Positions 26,701 through 38,700 of a stretch of DNA of 64,000 nt are shown piece after piece. Both the position numbers and the translations under genes were made by a program. The stretch lies in contig JALJCQ010000013.1 in NCBI GenBank assembly GCA_023091665.1, forward strand, positions 2,728,001 to 2,792,000, read 5' to 3'. A model generated the notes under the pieces. It did not search any database and was not told the DNA's origin. It saw nothing but the letters and a program-made list of their open reading frames with translations. Every line of letters begins with the position of its first letter. Position 1 is the first letter of the stretch. The DNA is from Pythium myriotylum. Lineage: Eukaryota; Oomycota; Peronosporomycetes; Pythiales; Pythiaceae.

Positions 26701-29700
26701 CGACGGGTCCGGATGGAACTGTGCATATCGTGACGAGCAGTCGTACGAGCAACGTTGGTGGCGACGTGTCTGTGTCTGCTGGCGGCAGCAGCAGCTCTAG
26801 CGCAGGTGGTGCAAGCGTGCGTGTTTCGGGCGGGTCGTTGGATGCGTCGAGCGGTGTGGCGGGCGGAGTGTCTTTGTCTGGTGGCGTCGCATCGAGTGCA
26901 TCTGGAACGTCCGTGGGCGGCGCTGTGTCTGTCGTGGGCGGTTCGAGTGCGTCCAGCGTTGGCGGGACTGTGTCGTTGTCGTCTGGATCGGGCGTGCAGG
27001 CGAGTGGTCGTGTGGAGTTGTTGAGCGGCGCTGGTGGGTCTGGCGTCGGTTCTAGCGGCAACGTGTCTGTGGGCAGTGGTTCTACGACTGGGTCATCTTC
27101 GTCGTCTGGTCAGTTGACGTTGTTGTCAGGAGACTCTCCGAGTGGCAGCAGTGGCGTTGTGTCGATCGGATCTGGTGCGTCTAGCGCGACAGCAGGCGGC
27201 GTGTCTGTGGTCGGTGGCGTGAGCAGCGTTGGTTCTGGCGGTTCGTTGTCGTTGTCGAGCGGTTCTGGCAGCGTTGGAAGTGGCTCGGTGACGGTGTCTT
27301 CGTCTGCGAGCACCGGTAGTGCAGTGTCTGGCGGTGTGAAGTTGACGTCTGGATCGACTGTGAGCGCGGGGTCCGGTTCGGTGGAGGTCGGCGGCGGCTC
27401 TAGCAGCAGTTCAAGCGGCGGTGGCGTGTCTGTCGTCGGTGGCGCGAGCTCGAGTGGTCCCGGTGGCGCATTGTCGATGTCGGGTGGAGCGTCGTCGTCG
27501 GGTTCATCTGGTGGTGTGTCCGTGACTGGCGGTGATTCATCTGGAAGCGGATCTGGTGGCAACGTGTTGTTGGCGAGCGGCGTCGCATCTGGCAGTGGTG
27601 CGGGCGGCAACGTGACGATTCGCAGTGGTGCGTCATCGAGTGGCGTGTCTGGCGCGGTGTCGTTGTCGAGTGGCTCTGGGGGTGCCGTGAGCATCGTGCA
27701 GGGCGACAGCAGCGGCGTTGGTGGTGACGTGTCGATCAGTGGTGGAGCCGTGGACAGTGCGTTGTCAGCGCAGTCGTTGAAGATCGTGGGTTCGTCGAAT
27801 GCTCAAGGTGCCGGCGGCGACGTGTCGGTGGACGGAGGGTCTTCTATGGGTTCGACGGGCGGATCGGTGCTTGTGAGCAGCGGCAGCGGGTCCGTGTCAA
27901 GTGGCGTGGTTCGTATCGCGACCAGAGACAACGTGATCGGACGGAGCGGTGACATTCGTTTGCAGCCTGGTACGAGCACTGGATCTGTCGCTGGCGATGT
28001 CACGTTGACCGGCGGGGCGTCTACATCGAGTGCGTCGGGCAGCGGTGTGTCTGCTGGCGTCGTTCGCGTGGTTGGCGGCGAGTCGACGGGTTCTGTTGAC
28101 GGCGGTGCCGTGTCGTTGTCTGGAGGATCTGGCGTGAGCCGTGGCGGTTCTGTGTCGGTTGTGAGTGGCAGCGGATCTGGCGCGTCGACGAGCAGCGGTA
28201 ACGTGACGGTGGGTTCATCGGTTGTGTCTGGTCAGGGCGTGAGCGGGTCATTGGCGATCGGAAGTGGCGCGTCTTCGCAGGGTGTGTCCGGATCTGTGTC
28301 GGTGGGCAGCGGTGACTCGAGCGGCGCGTCGACAGGCGATGTGAGCGTGTCTGCTGGTGTGAGCGTTGGTGCTGGTGGCGGTTCGCTGTCGTTGTCTGGC
28401 GGTTCGAGTGGCGGTGCTTCTGTGGGCGGCGCTGTGAGCGTGCGGAGCGGAGGGTCTTCAGGTGCGGCAAGCGGCGTGTTGAGGCTCTCAAGTGAAGCCG
28501 GAAGCGGTTCGTTCGGCAGTGGTAACACATCCGTGGGCACGGGCGTGACGACGTCTGGTTCGTCTGGTTCAGTCACGTTGTCGTCTGGAGCGAGTACGAG
28601 TGGCGTGAGTGGAGCCGTGTCGATCGGTAGCGGCGACGCGAGCTCATCGGACGCCGGCGATGTGTCTATCTCTGGTGGCTCGACGAGTAGTGCGGCACAC
28701 CGTGGCGGCTCCGTGTCGGTGACGACGGGTCCGGATGGAACTGTGCATATCGTGACGAGCAGTCGTACGAGCAACGTTGGTGGCGACGTGTCTGTGTCTG
28801 CTGGCGGCAGCAGCAGCTCTAGCGCAGGTGGTGCAAGCGTGCGTGTTTCGGGCGGGTCGTTGGATGCGTCGAGCGGTGTGGCGGGCGGAGTGTCTTTGTC
28901 TGGTGGCGTCGCATCGAGTGCATCTGGAACGTCCGTGGGCGGCGCTGTGTCTGTCGTGGGCGGTTCGAGTGCGTCCAGCGTTGGCGGGACTGTGTCGTTG
29001 TCGTCTGGATCGGGCGTGCAGGCGAGTGGTCGTGTGGAGTTGTTGAGCGGCGCTGGTGGGTCTGGCGTCGGTTCTAGCGGCAACGTGTCTGTGGGCAGTG
29101 GTTCTACGACTGGGTCATCTTCGTCGTCTGGTCAGTTGACGTTGTTGTCAGGAGACTCTCCGAGTGGCAGCAGTGGCGTTGTGTCGATCGGATCTGGTGC
29201 GTCTAGCGCGACAGCAGGCGGCGTGTCTGTGGTCGGTGGCGTGAGCAGCGTTGGTTCTGGCGGTTCGTTGTCGTTGTCGAGCGGTTCTGGCAGCGTTGGA
29301 AGTGGCTCGGTGACGGTGTCTTCGTCTGCGAGCACTGGTAGTGCAGTGTCTGGCGGTGTGAAGTTGACGTCTGGATCGACTGTGAGCGCGGGGTCCGGTT
29401 CGGTGGAGGTCGGCGGCGGCTCTAGCAGCAGTTCAAGCGGCGGTGGCGTGTCTGTCGTCGGTGGGGCGAGCTCGAGTGGTCCCGGTGGCGCATTGTCGAT
29501 GTCGGGTGGAGCGTCGTCGTCGGGTTCATCTGGTGGTGTGTCCGTGACTGGCGGTGATTCATCTGGAAGCGGATCTGGTGGCAACGTGTTGTTGGCGAGC
29601 GGCGTCGCATCTGGCAGTGGTGCGGGCGGCAACGTGACGATTCGCAGTGGTGCGTCATCGAGTGGCGTGTCTGGCGCGGTGTCGTTGTCGAGTGGCTCTG

Positions 29701-32700
29701 GGGGTGCCGTGAGCATCGTGCAGGGCGACAGCAGCGGCGTTGGTGGTGACGTGTCGATCAGTGGTGGAGCCGTGGACAGTGCGTTGTCAGCGCAGTCGTT
29801 GAAGATCGTGGGTTCGTCGAATGCTCAGGGTGCCGGCGGCGACGTGTCGGTGGACGGAGGGTCTTCTATGGGTTCGACGGGCGGATCGGTGCTTGTGAGC
29901 AGCGGCAGCGGGTCCGTGTCAAGTGGCAAGGCGGTGTTGTCTTCGCGTCCAGGCGGTTCGTCTACGAGCGGCGAGGTGCGCGTGGAGAGCGGTTCAAGCA
30001 ATGGCGTGAGCGGTTCCGTAGTCGTCGGCAGTGGCGCAGGTGCCGCGGGTGCTGGCTCAGTGAGTGTGGTCGGTGGCTCGTCTTCCGGTGGTGCCGGCGC
30101 GAATGTGTCTGTTGTTGGCGGTGTGTCGACGGTATCGATCGGTGGCAATGTGACGGTCGCGAGTGGCGTCGGTGCGGGTGCAAGCGGCACAGTGGTGGTA
30201 TCGAGTGCGTCTGTGTCGGGCACGAGTGCAAGCGGCGCGGTGTCAGTCGGCAGCGGATCTAGCGCGGGCGGTGTGAGCGGCTCTGTGATCGTATCATCTG
30301 GTGAGTCTCTTCAGCGGAGTGGCGGCAGCGTGCAGGTGGTCGGCGGGAAGGCATCATCGACAGGCGGCGATGTGAGTGTGTCAGGCGGCGCCGGTTCGTC
30401 GGTTGGAGGCGGTTCGGTGTCTTTGTCTGGTGGTGCTGGTTCACTTGGCGGCGAGGTGCGTGTGTCGGGTGGTACGAGTGCCTCGGACACCGGAGCTGCC
30501 GTGCGCGTCGTGAGTGGCGTGGGATCTGTGTCATCGTCAAGCGGCTCTGTGGAGGTGTCAAGCGCTGTTGGTTCGAGCTCTGGGAACGTGTCATTGTCTT
30601 CTGGTGGTGCGAGTGGCGCGTCTGCTGGACACATCACTTTGTCTGTGGGGTCTTCTCCGCAGACGGGTGGTAGTGTGAAGGTGTCTGGTGGTTCGAGCGC
30701 TGGATCTGTCGCTGGCGATGTCACGTTGACCGGCGGGGCGTCTACATCGAGTGCGTCGGGCAGCGGTGTGTCTGCTGGCGTCGTTCGCGTGGTTGGCGGC
30801 GAGTCGACGGGTTCTGTTGACGGCGGTGCCGTGTCGTTGTCTGGAGGATCTGGCGTGAGCCGTGGCGGTTCTGTGTCGGTTGTGAGTGGCAGCGGATCTG
30901 GCGCGTCGACGAGCAGCGGTAACGTGACGGTGGGTTCATCGGTTGTGTCTGGTCAGGGCGTGAGCGGGTCATTGGCGATCGGAAGTGGCGCGTCTTCGCA
31001 GGGTGTGTCCGGATCTGTGTCGGTGGGCAGCGGTGACTCGAGCGGCGCGTCGACAGGCGATGTGAGCGTGTCTGCTGGTGTGAGCGTTGGTGCTGGTGGC
31101 GGTTCGCTATCGTTGTCTGGCGGTTCGAGTGGCGGTGCTTCTGTGGGCGGCGCTGTGAGCGTGCGGAGCGGAGGGTCTTCAGGTGCGGCAAGCGGCGTGT
31201 TGAGGCTCTCAAGTGAAGCCGGAAGCGGTTCGTTCGGCAGTGGTAACACATCCGTGGGCACGGGCGTGACGACGTCTGGTTCGTCTGGTTCAGTCACGTT
31301 GTCGTCTGGAGCGAGTACGAGTGGCGTGAGTGGAGCCGTGTCGATCGGTAGCGGCGACGCGAGCTCATCGGACGCCGGCGATGTGTCTATCTCTGGTGGC
31401 TCGACGAGTAGTGCGGCACACCGTGGCGGCTCCGTGTCGGTGACGACGGGTCCGGATGGAACTGTGCATATCGTGACGAGCAGTCGTACGAGCAACGTTG
31501 GTGGCGACGTGTCTGTGTCTGCTGGCGGCAGCAGCAGCTCTAGCGCAGGTGGTGCAAGCGTGCGTGTTTCGGGCGGGTCGTTGGATGCGTCGAGCGGTGT
31601 GGCGGGCGGAGTGTCTTTGTCTGGTGGCGTCGCATCGAGTGCATCTGGAACGTCCGTGGGCGGCGCTGTGTCTGTCGTGGGCGGTTCGAGTGCGTCCAGC
31701 GTCGGCGGGACTGTGTCGTTGTCGTCTGGATCGGGCGTGCAGGCGAGTGGTCGTGTGGAGTTGTTGAGCGGCGCTGGTGGGTCTGGCGTCGGTTCTAGCG
31801 GCAACGTGTCTGTGGGCAGTGGTTCTACGACTGGGTCATCTTCGTCGTCTGGTCAGTTGACGTTGTTGTCAGGAGACTCTCCGAGTGGCAGCAGTGGCGT
31901 TGTGTCGATCGGATCTGGTGCGTCTAGCGCGACAGCAGGCGGCGTGTCTGTGGTCGGTGGCGTGAGCAGCGTTGGTTCTGGCGGTTCGTTGTCGTTGTCG
32001 AGCGGTTCTGGCAGCGTTGGAAGTGGCTCGGTGACGGTGTCTTCGTCTGCGAGCACTGGTAGTGCAGTGTCTGGCGGTGTGAAGTTGACGTCTGGATCGA
32101 CTGTGAGCGCGGGGTCCGGTTCGGTGGAGGTCGGCGGCGGCTCTAGCAGCAGTTCAAGCGGCGGTGGCGTGTCTGTCGTCGGTGGCGCGAGCTCGAGTGG
32201 TCCCGGTGGCGCATTGTCGATGTCGGGTGGAGCGTCGTCGTCGGGTTCATCTGGTGGTGTGTCCGTGACTGGCGGTGATTCATCTGGAAGCGGATCTGGT
32301 GGCAACGTGTTGTTGGCGAGCGGCGTCGCATCTGGCAGTGGTGCGGGCGGCAACGTGACGATTCGCAGTGGTGCGTCATCGAGTGGCGTGTCTGGCGCGG
32401 TGTCGTTGTCGAGTGGCTCTGGGGGTGCCGTGAGCATCGTGCAGGGCGACAGCAGCGGCGTTGGTGGTGACGTGTCGATCAGTGGTGGAGCCGTGGACAG
32501 TGCGTTGTCAGCGCAGTCGTTGAAGATCGTGGGTTCGTCGAATGCTCAGGGTGCCGGCGGCGACGTGTCGGTGGACGGAGGGTCTTCTATGGGTTCGACG
32601 GGCGGATCGGTGCTTGTGAGCAGCGGCAGCGGGTCCGTGTCAAGTGGCAAGGCGGTGTTGTCTTCGCGTCCAGGCGGTTCGTCTACGAGCGGCGAGGTGC

Positions 32701-35700
32701 GCGTGGAGAGCGGTTCAAGCAATGGCGTGAGCGGTTCCGTAGTCGTCGGCAGTGGCGCAGGTGCCGCGGGTGCTGGCTCAGTGAGTGTGGTCGGTGGCTC
32801 GTCTTCCGGTGGTGCCGGCGCGAATGTGTCTGTTGTTGGCGGTGTGTCGACGGTATCGATCGGTGGCAATGTGACGGTCGCGAGTGGCGTCGGTGCGGGT
32901 GCAAGCGGCACAGTGGTGGTATCGAGTGCGTCTGTGTCGGGCACGAGTGCAAGCGGCGCGGTGTCAGTCGGCAGCGGATCTAGCGCGGGCGGTGTGAGCG
33001 GCTCTGTGATCGTATCATCTGGTGAGTCTCTTCAGCGGAGTGGCGGCAGCGTGCAGGTGGTCGGCGGGAAGGCATCATCGACAGGCGGCGATGTGAGTGT
33101 GTCAGGCGGCGCCGGTTCGTCGGTTGGAGGCGGTTCGGTGTCTTTGTCTGGTGGTGCTGGTTCACTTGGCGGCGAGGTGCGTGTGTCGGGTGGTACGAGT
33201 GCCTCGGACACCGGAGCTGCCGTGCGCGTCGTGAGTGGCGTGGGATCTGTGTCATCGTCAAGCGGCTCTGTGGAGGTGTCAAGCGCTGTTGGTTCGAGCT
33301 CTGGGAACGTGTCATTGTCTTCTGGTGGTGCGAGTGGCGCGTCTGCTGGACACATCACTTTGTCTGTGGGGTCTTCTCCGCAGACGGGTGGTAGTGTGAA
33401 GGTGTCTGGTGGTTCGAGCGCTGGATCTGTCGCTGGCGATGTCACGTTGACCGGCGGGGCGTCTACATCGAGTGCGTCGGGCAGCGGTGTGTCTGCTGGC
33501 GTCGTTCGCGTGGTTGGCGGCGAGTCGACGGGTTCTGTTGACGGCGGTGCCGTGTCGTTGTCTGGAGGATCTGGCGTGAGCCGTGGCGGTTCTGTGTCGG
33601 TTGTGAGTGGCAGCGGATCTGGCGCGTCGACGAGCAGCGGTAACGTGACGGTGGGTTCATCGGTTGTGTCTGGTCAGGGCGTGAGCGGGTCATTGGCGAT
33701 CGGAAGTGGCGCGTCTTCGCAGGGTGTGTCCGGATCTGTGTCGGTGGGCAGCGGTGACTCGAGCGGCGCGTCGACAGGCGATGTGAGCGTGTCTGCTGGC
33801 GTGAGCGTTGGTGCTGGTGGCGGTTCGCTGTCGTTGTCTGGCGGTTCGAGTGGCGGTGCTTCTGTGGGCGGCGCTGTGAGCGTGCGGAGCGGAGGGTCTT
33901 CAGGTGCGGCAAGCGGCGTGTTGAGGCTCTCAAGTGAAGCCGGAAGCGGTTCGTTCGGCAGTGGTAACACATCCGTGGGCACGGGCGTGACGACGTCTGG
34001 TTCGTCTGGTTCAGTCACGTTGTCGTCTGGAGCGAGTACGAGTGGCGTGAGTGGAGCCGTGTCGATCGGTAGCGGCGACGCGAGCTCATCGGACGCCGGC
34101 GATGTGTCTATCTCTGGTGGCTCGACGAGTAGTGCGGCACACCGTGGCGGCTCCGTGTCGGTGACGACGGGTCCGGATGGAACTGTGCATATCGTGACGA
34201 GCAGTCGTACGAGCAACGTTGGTGGCGACGTGTCTGTGTCTGCTGGCGGCAGCAGCAGCTCTAGCGCAGGTGGTGCAAGCGTGCGTGTTTCGGGCGGGTC
34301 GTTGGATGCGTCGAGCGGTGTGGCGGGCGGAGTGTCTTTGTCTGGTGGCGTCGCATCGAGTGCATCTGGAACGTCCGTGGGCGGCGCTGTGTCTGTCGTG
34401 GGCGGTTCGAGTGCGTCCAGCGTTGGCGGGACTGTGTCGTTGTCGTCTGGATCGGGCGTGCAGGCGAGTGGTCGTGTGGAGTTGTTGAGCGGCGCTGGTG
34501 GGTCTGGCGTCGGTTCTAGCGGCAACGTGTCTGTGGGCAGTGGTTCTACGACTGGGTCATCTTCGTCGTCTGGTCAGTTGACGTTGTTGTCAGGAGACTC
34601 TCCGAGTGGCAGCAGTGGCGTTGTGTCGATCGGATCTGGTGCGTCTAGCGCGACAGCAGGCGGCGTGTCTGTGGTCGGTGGCGTGAGCAGCGTTGGTTCT
34701 GGCGGTTCGTTGTCGTTGTCGAGCGGTTCTGGCAGCGTTGGAAGTGGCTCGGTGACGGTGTCTTCGTCTGCGAGCACTGGTAGTGCAGTGTCTGGCGGTG
34801 TGAAGTTGACGTCTGGATCGACTGTGAGCGCGGGGTCCGGTTCGGTGGAGGTCGGCGGCGGCTCTAGCAGCAGTTCAAGCGGCGGTGGCGTGTCTGTCGT
34901 CGGTGGGGCGAGCTCGAGTGGTCCCGGTGGCGCATTGTCGATGTCGGGTGGAGCGTCGTCGTCGGGTTCATCTGGTGGTGTGTCCGTGACTGGCGGTGAT
35001 TCATCTGGAAGCGGATCTGGTGGCAACGTGTTGTTGGCGAGCGGCGTCGCATCTGGCAGTGGTGCGGGCGGCAACGTGACGATTCGCAGTGGTGCGTCAT
35101 CGAGTGGCGTGTCGGGCGCGGTGTCGTTGTCGAGTGGCTCTGGGGGTGCCGTGAGCATCGTGCAGGGCGACAGCAGCGGCGTTGGTGGTGACGTGTCGAT
35201 CAGTGGTGGAGCCGTGGACAGTGCGTTGTCAGCGCAGTCGTTGAAGATCGTGGGTTCGTCGAATGCTCAGGGTGCCGGCGGCGACGTGTCGGTGGACGGA
35301 GGGTCTTCTATGGGTTCGACGGGCGGATCGGTGCTTGTGAGCAGCGGCAGCGGGTCCGTGTCAAGTGGCAAGGCGGTGTTGTCTTCGCGTCCAGGCGGTT
35401 CGTCTACGAGCGGCGAGGTGCGCGTGGAGAGCGGTTCAAGCAATGGCGTGAGCGGTTCCGTAGTCGTCGGCAGTGGCGCAGGTGCCGCGGGTGCTGGCTC
35501 AGTGAGTGTGGTCGGTGGCTCGTCTTCCGGTGGTGCCGGCGCGAATGTGTCTGTTGTTGGCGGTGTGTCGACGGTATCGATCGGTGGCAATGTGACGGTC
35601 GCGAGTGGCGTCGGTGCGAGTGCAAGCGGCACAGTGGTGGTATCGAGTGCGTCTGTGTCGGGCACGAGTGCAAGCGGCGCGGTGTCAGTCGGCAGCGGAT

Positions 35701-38700
35701 CTAGCGCGGGCGGTGTGAGCGGCTCTGTGATCGTATCATCTGGTGAGTCTCTTCAGCGGAGTGGCGGCAGCGTGCAGGTGGTCGGCGGGAAGGCATCATC
35801 GACAGGCGGCGATGTGAGTGTGTCAGGCGGCGCCGGTTCGTCGGTTGGAGGCGGTTCGGTGTCTTTGTCTGGTGGTGCTGGTTCACTTGGCGGCGAGGTG
35901 CGTGTGTCGGGTGGTACGAGTGCCTCGGACACCGGAGCTGCCGTGCGCGTCGTGAGTGGCGTGGGATCTGTGTCATCGTCAAGCGGCTCTGTGGAGGTGT
36001 CAAGCGCTGTTGGTTCGAGCTCTGGGAACGTGTCATTGTCTTCTGGTGGTGCGAGTGGCGCGTCTGCTGGACACATCACTTTGTCTGTGGGGTCTTCTCC
36101 GCAGACGGGTGGTAGTGTGAAGGTGTCTGGTGGTTCGAGCGCTGGATCTGTCGCTGGCGATGTCACGTTGACCGGCGGGGCGTCTACATCGAGTGCGTCG
36201 GGCAGCGGTGTGTCTGCTGGCGTCGTTCGCGTGGTTGGCGGCGAGTCGACGGGTTCTGTTGACGGCGGTGCCGTGTCGTTGTCTGGAGGATCTGGCGTGA
36301 GCCGTGGCGGTTCTGTGTCGGTTGTGAGTGGCAGCGGATCTGGCGCGTCGACGAGCAGCGGTAACGTGACGGTGGGTTCATCGGTTGTGTCTGGTCAGGG
36401 CGTGAGCGGGTCATTGGCGATCGGAAGTGGCGCGTCTTCGCAGGGTGTGTCCGGATCTGTGTCGGTGGGCAGCGGTGACTCGAGCGGCGCGTCGACAGGC
36501 GATGTGAGCGTGTCTGCTGGCGTGAGCGTTGGTGCTGGTGGCGGTTCGCTGTCGTTGTCTGGCGGTTCGAGTGGCGGTGCTTCTGTGGGCGGCGCTGTGA
36601 GCGTGCGGAGCGGAGGGTCTTCAGGTGCGGCAAGCGGCGTGTTGAGGCTCTCAAGTGAAGCCGGAAGCGGTTCGTTCGGCAGTGGTAACACATCCGTGGG
36701 CACGGGCGTGACGACGTCTGGTTCGTCTGGTTCAGTCACGTTGTCGTCTGGAGCGAGTACGAGTGGCGTGAGTGGAGCCGTGTCGATCGGTAGCGGCGAC
36801 GCGAGCTCATCGGACGCCGGCGATGTGTCTATCTCTGGTGGCTCGACGAGTAGTGCGGCACACCGTGGCGGCTCCGTGTCGGTGACGACGGGTCCGGATG
36901 GAACTGTGCATATCGTGACGAGCAGTCGTACGAGCAACGTTGGTGGCGACGTGTCTGTGTCTGCTGGCGGCAGCAGCAGCTCTAGCGCAGGTGGTGCAAG
37001 CGTGCGTGTTTCGGGCGGGTCGTTGGATGCGTCGAGCGGTGTGGCGGGCGGAGTGTCTTTGTCTGGTGGCGTCGCATCGAGTGCATCTGGAACGTCCGTG
37101 GGCGGCGCTGTGTCTGTCGTGGGCGGTTCGAGTGCGTCCAGCGTTGGCGGGACTGTGTCGTTGTCGTCTGGATCGGGCGTGCAGGCGAGTGGTCGTGTGG
37201 AGTTGTTGAGCGGCGCTGGTGGGTCTGGCGTCGGTTCTAGCGGCAACGTGTCTGTGGGCAGTGGTTCTACGACTGGGTCATCTTCGTCGTCTGGTCAGTT
37301 GACGTTGTTGTCAGGAGACTCTCCGAGTGGCAGCAGTGGCGTTGTGTCGATCGGATCTGGTGCGTCTAGCGCGACAGCAGGCGGCGTGTCTGTGGTCGGT
37401 GGCGTGAGCAGCGTTGGTTCTGGCGGTTCGTTGTCGTTGTCGAGCGGTTCTGGCAGCGTTGGAAGTGGCTCGGTGACGGTGTCTTCGTCTGCGAGCACTG
37501 GTAGTGCAGTGTCTGGCGGTGTGAAGTTGACGTCTGGATCGACTGTGAGCGCGGGGTCCGGTTCGGTGGAGGTCGGCGGCGGCTCTAGCAGCAGTTCAAG
37601 CGGCGGTGGCGTGTCTGTCGTCGGTGGCGCGAGCTCGAGTGGTCCCGGTGGCGCATTGTCGATGTCGGGTGGAGCGTCGTCGTCGGGTTCATCTGGTGGT
37701 GTGTCCGTGACTGGCGGTGATTCATCTGGAAGCGGATCTGGTGGCAACGTGTTGTTGGCGAGCGGCGTCGCATCTGGCAGTGGTGCGGGCGGCAACGTGA
37801 CGATTCGCAGTGGTGCGTCATCGAGTGGCGTGTCTGGCGCGGTGTCGTTGTCGAGTGGCTCTGGGGGTGCCGTGAGCATCGTGCAGGGCGACAGCAGCGG
37901 CGTTGGTGGTGACGTGTCGATCAGTGGTGGAGCCGTGGACAGTGCGTTGTCAGCGCAGTCGTTGAAGATCGTGGGTTCGTCGAATGCTCAGGGTGCCGGC
38001 GGCGACGTGTCGGTGGACGGAGGGTCTTCTATGGGTTCGACGGGCGGATCGGTGCTTGTGAGCAGCGGCAGCGGGTCCGTGTCAAGTGGCAAGGCGGTGT
38101 TGTCTTCGCGTCCAGGCGGTTCGTCTACGAGCGGCGAGGTGCGCGTGGAGAGCGGTTCAAGCAATGGCGTGAGCGGTTCCGTAGTCGTCGGCAGTGGCGC
38201 AGGTGCCGCGGGTGCTGGCTCAGTGAGTGTGGTCGGTGGCTCGTCTTCCGGTGGTGCCGGCGCGAATGTGTCTGTTGTTGGCGGTGTGTCGACGGCATCG
38301 ATCGGTGGCAATGTGACGGTCGCGAGTGGCGTCGGTGCGAGTGCAAGCGGCACAGTGGTGGTATCGAGTGCGTCTGTGTCGGGCACGAGTGCAAGCGGCG
38401 CGGTGTCAGTCGGCAGCGGATCTAGCGCGGGCGGTGTGAGCGGCTCTGTGATCGTATCATCTGGTGAGTCTCTTCAGCGGAGTGGCGGCAGCGTGCAGGT
38501 GGTCGGCGGGAAGGCATCATCGACAGGCGGCGATGTGAGTGTGTCAGGCGGCGCCGGTTCGTCGGTTGGAGGCGGTTCGGTGTCTTTGTCTGGTGGTGCT
38601 GGTTCACTTGGCGGCGAGGTGCGTGTGTCGGGTGGTACGAGTGCCTCGGACACCGGAGCTGCCGTGCGCGTCGTGAGTGGCGTGGGATCTGTGTCATCGT

